DNA of 7,077 nt. It comes from an uncultured Muribaculaceae bacterium. GTDB lineage: Bacteria > Bacteroidota > Bacteroidia > Bacteroidales > Muribaculaceae. The notes under the pieces were generated by a model, which was given only the letters and a program-made list of their open reading frames with translations, searched no databases and had not been told where the DNA came from. The position numbers and the translations under genes were made by a program. This document shows positions 5,548-7,077 of this stretch, piece by piece (within the stretch, counting starts at the first letter, position 1; every line of letters starts with the position of its first letter). The stretch spans positions 1 to 7,077 of the forward strand of contig CAJLTZ010000102.1 in assembly GCA_905209725.1 (NCBI GenBank), in the 5' to 3' direction.

Positions 5548-6029
5548 TATTGGGATAACATATCTTTAATCTCTCCCGAGCTGATTGCATCCAGGATAAC
5601 CTGCTCTAATACTCCCAATTGACACCGATTCTGTTCGGCGCATTTATTTCTGAAATCCGGGATGCTTCGCAGGGCGTCAGTTTCCAGATTGAGATAAGTC
5701 CCGGCGATATTGCGCACACCGTTGTTCATTAAAGAAACACACTCGTCTTCAAGCATCGTAATATACTTTAAGATGAAATCTTTAAGGCTATTGCGAAACT
5801 CATTAGGAACTGATGAAGGCATGACTCTCTCAAATAGATATTTGTTGACAGTGGCCTCAAAGAATCCGAGTTTTGATTTATAATGATAGGCAATGGCTCC
5901 TCGTGTCAGATTCAGCTCAGCTTCAATCTCCGAAACTGAGGTTGCATCGAAACCATTGGTGCCGAACAGTTTGATGCCGGTCAACAATAAATGTCTCTTT
6001 GACTGTTCTGTCTTCTCCTTATGTGCCAT
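5547..6029 (-). CDS. TetR/AcrR-family transcriptional regulator, truncated by a frameshift
   Basis: The 160-residue product has a typical TetR N-terminus: KRHLLLTGIKLFGTNGFDAT (11-30) leads into a helix-turn-helix, SVSEIEAELNLTRGAIAYHY (31-50), with the usual KSKLGFFEATVNKYL linker after it. The ligand-binding part follows but ends early at a TAG (5547-5549) after SSGEIKDMLSQ. The sequence beyond the stop continues in another frame with 43 codons ending ISNN, giving a total near 204 residues, normal for the family. TetR proteins are dimeric, ligand-released repressors, usually of their own and adjacent genes; the missing C-terminal helices normally help dimerise. It leads the nuclease-like/beta-lactamase/PH/flavoprotein operon and probably controls it. 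The 115-base gap upstream holds candidate operator repeats. Confidence 0.88.
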   Translation of the reverse strand: MAHKEKTEQSKRHLLLTGIKLFGTNGFDATSVSEIEAELNLTRGAIAYHYKSKLGFFEATVNKYLFERVMPSSVPNEFRNSLKDFILKYITMLEDECVSLMNNGVRNIAGTYLNLETDALRSIPDFRNKCAEQNRCQLGVLEQVILDAISSGEIKDMLSQ

Positions 6030-6042
6030 ATCATCGAGAAAT

Positions 6043-6126
6043 AGGCATTATGTATGGTCTTAAACATGAATATTGTAATGGACCATCATAGTATAAACGT
6101 CAAACGGGGCATATCCATTATGCCTG
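6043..6126. promoter_or_regulatory. Candidate TetR operator/promoter region with inverted repeats
   Basis: The 115-base gap between the rhodanese stop and the TetR start holds several symmetric sequences. ATGGTC (6054-6059) is mirrored by GACCAT (6081-6086). ATGGACCAT (6078-6086) is itself a 9-base palindrome. AGGCATTATG (6043-6052) and CATTATGCCT (6117-6126) are inverted repeats with one mismatch. GGCATA/TATGCC (6108-6124) forms a hairpin with a 5-base loop. Dyads just upstream of a TetR gene are where such a repressor would bind. I could not find a convincing Bacteroidales -33 TTTG / -7 TAnnTTTG promoter pair, so the promoter itself is not placed. Confidence 0.4.
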
Positions 6127-6144
6127 TAATTTATTTTTCCATAA

Positions 6145-6540
6145 TTAGAGAGGGTATTTTTCTTTATCTCCAGTCGTCATTCGAAGCCCATCTTCTTCCC
6201 ACTCAATGATTCCACCTTTGAGATTGACAACTTTATATCCGAGTTTAGTCAGTATCACGGCTGCATCCATAGAGCGTCTGCCACTGCGACAGTAGACGAG
6301 TATTGTAGAGTCCTTTGACAATTCTTTCTCGACCATTCTTTGGAAATCATTTGACTGAATGTCAATGTTCAACGCACCGTCAATATGCCCATCGGCATAC
6401 TCCTGTGGGGTTCGGACATCTACTAATTGCGCGGAGTCAGCCTTAACTTTTGTAGCAAAATCAGACGCTGAAACCGAAACGATATTATCGTTGCCGTTGC
6501 ATCCCGATAATTGTACGGCACTCATTGTCATTAGAATCAA
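6145..6540 (-). CDS. Rhodanese-like domain lipoprotein
   Basis: From the TTG at 6540 the product has 131 residues. A lipobox LSGC (Cys14) marks it as a lipoprotein. Residues 22-122 form a single rhodanese domain: ASDFATKVKADSAQLVDVRT with the DVRTPQEYADGHIDGALNID signature (41-60), and the active-site loop Cys84-Arg-Ser-Gly-Arg-Arg-Ser. Such domains carry sulfur as a persulfide on this Cys; a periplasmic substrate is unknown. The TTG start gives a signal peptide with no positive charges. The frame continues 13 codons upstream (6541-6579) with KKFLRITRHSIFLI, a proper lipoprotein n-region, preceded by ATA where ATG would be expected. The true start is therefore probably 6579 (144 residues), damaged or non-canonical. 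The gene follows the META lipoprotein and may share its transcript. Confidence 0.85.
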   Translation of the reverse strand: MILMTMSAVQLSGCNGNDNIVSVSASDFATKVKADSAQLVDVRTPQEYADGHIDGALNIDIQSNDFQRMVEKELSKDSTILVYCRSGRRSMDAAVILTKLGYKVVNLKGGIIEWEEDGLRMTTGDKEKYPL

Positions 6541-6575
6541 GAATATGGAGTGTCTGGTAATCCTTAAAAACTTCT

Positions 6576-7025
6576 TTATTTTACTGCTGTGTTTACTTTG
6601 CGAAGCAGGATATATTCTGCGGGCGCCGAACCCACCAGTCTCACGCCAGAGTTATACCGAACATCTATTGTGGATATATGGGGAAGAATCCGTCGCAAGG
6701 CATCTTCCGTCCGCATGTCATCACACGCCATTTCGGTCATAGCTCCGTCACCGAGTTTGATGGAATCTCCCTTTACGGTGTATGACCCACTGATGGAGTT
6801 GCAGTTTGTCATTATGAAATATGCGCTGTCTTCAAAGACGATATATGGCTTCATGCTCGATGACGTCTCATCGGGACGCACATAGTCGGAGTCGCTGAAA
6901 ACGATGTTCTCTATATACCATTGTCCGCGAATGTCGGTGTTTACCGTTTCCGTCTGTGCCGCATCAGCAACCTTATCCTCTTTTGCTTCTTTGTTTCCAG
7001 AGCATCCGGTCGCTGTCGCTATCAA
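6576..7025 (-). CDS. META-domain (HslJ-like) lipoprotein, signal peptide incomplete
   Basis: The product has 149 residues from TTG 7025. A lipobox-like ATGC (Cys8) is followed by a charged linker, then a META domain from about residue 33: RGQWYIENI, TNCNSISGSYTVKGDSIKLG (73-92), and AMTEMACDDMRTEDAL (95-110), which match the family pattern NxxSGSYxxxGxxLxxGxxxxTxMACxDMxxExxxxxxL. HslJ-type proteins in enteric bacteria are heat-inducible and linked to novobiocin tolerance; their biochemical role is unclear. Only seven residues precede the lipid Cys, too few for a signal peptide. The frame extends upstream to a stop at 7062-7064 without an ATG, and it crosses a palindrome there. So the gene probably lost its 5' end at a junction, or starts unusually. 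It ends at TAA 6576-6578, overlapping the damaged rhodanese start. Confidence 0.8.
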   Translation of the reverse strand: MIATATGCSGNKEAKEDKVADAAQTETVNTDIRGQWYIENIVFSDSDYVRPDETSSSMKPYIVFEDSAYFIMTNCNSISGSYTVKGDSIKLGDGAMTEMACDDMRTEDALRRILPHISTIDVRYNSGVRLVGSAPAEYILLRKVNTAVK

Positions 7026-7027
7026 CG

Positions 7028-7055
7028 CGAGTTCGGGATAACGATATCCAACTCG
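7028..7055. repeat. Imperfect palindrome at the truncated 5' end of the META gene
   Basis: CGAGTT (7028-7033) pairs with AACTCG (7050-7055), and GGATA (7036-7040) with TATCC (7045-7049), leaving a four-base loop ACGA and a two-base CG bulge. It lies where the META signal peptide should begin. It has no T-tract, so it is not an obvious terminator. It may be part of a repeat family or the edge of an inserted element; its nature is unknown. Confidence 0.5.
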
Positions 7056-7077
7056 GCGACATTACAGTTAGGCATGA

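Noticed and set aside
6101..6135. Terminator on the plus strand formed by GGCATA/TATGCC followed by a T-rich stretch
   Set aside because: No plus-strand gene precedes it, the stem is only six pairs and the T run is interrupted; it was kept only as part of the possible regulatory dyads.
7020..7073. Integron attC site suggested by GTTAGGC (7067-7073) and TATCAAC (7020-7026) flanking a hairpin
   Set aside because: The two core boxes are not complementary beyond GTT/AAC, the spacers are 2 and 12 bases, and no integron genes are visible.
1..7077. CRISPR arrays, tRNA or rRNA genes, riboswitches
   Set aside because: No regular repeat-spacer array, tRNA-like arm pattern or rRNA sequence was seen on either strand; the only tandem array is the four-unit IS-end repeat.

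Overview
The window looks like a gut-type Bacteroidota (Bacteroidales) chromosome. The clues are a subclass A2 (CblA/CfxA/PER-like) class A beta-lactamase, a carboxypeptidase-regulatory-like domain on a lipoprotein, tandem membrane-anchored bacterial PH proteins, an HslJ/META lipoprotein, and genes without convincing Shine-Dalgarno sites joined by 4-base ATGA overlaps. I cannot name the genus. All product names come from motif recognition by eye; no database search was run.

Left part (1 to about 1420): debris of mobile elements. An IS66-family element runs off the left edge. It keeps tnpA and an apparently shortened tnpB, but tnpC has lost about its first two thirds, so its C-terminal part follows tnpB directly. 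A hairpin terminator closes the element. Next to it is an array of four GGGTCA-headed units about 24 bases apart, which resembles the end of an IS21-family element. That end interrupts a minus-strand gene of the YjbQ/UPF0047 family after about 36 codons (1421-1531).

Middle (1605-6029): a compact minus-strand operon. In transcription order it encodes a TetR-type regulator, an exonuclease III-like (EEP fold) protein, a lipoprotein with a CarboxypepD_reg-like domain fused to a class A beta-lactamase and a C-terminal beta-rich domain, two membrane PH-domain proteins, and a flavodoxin-fold protein with an iron-sulfur-flavoprotein cysteine cluster. Junctions are +12, -8, -4, -4 and -19 bases, so the genes are probably co-transcribed and translationally coupled. 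The TetR gene is frameshifted: its last 43 codons are intact but in another frame (5416-5547). The nuclease homologue has lost its metal-binding Glu and its catalytic Asp-His pair.

Right part (6145-7077): a minus-strand pair, a META-domain lipoprotein followed by a rhodanese lipoprotein. The natural rhodanese start appears to have changed from ATG to ATA inside what would be an ATGA overlap. The META gene lacks the start of its signal peptide where it meets an imperfect palindrome near the window edge.

Taken together, this is a TetR-controlled envelope/xenobiotic-response type cluster that includes a potentially active beta-lactamase. Several genes carry single-base or junction lesions, so it is either decaying in this strain or contains sequencing errors. 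The joint role of the operon is not known to me.
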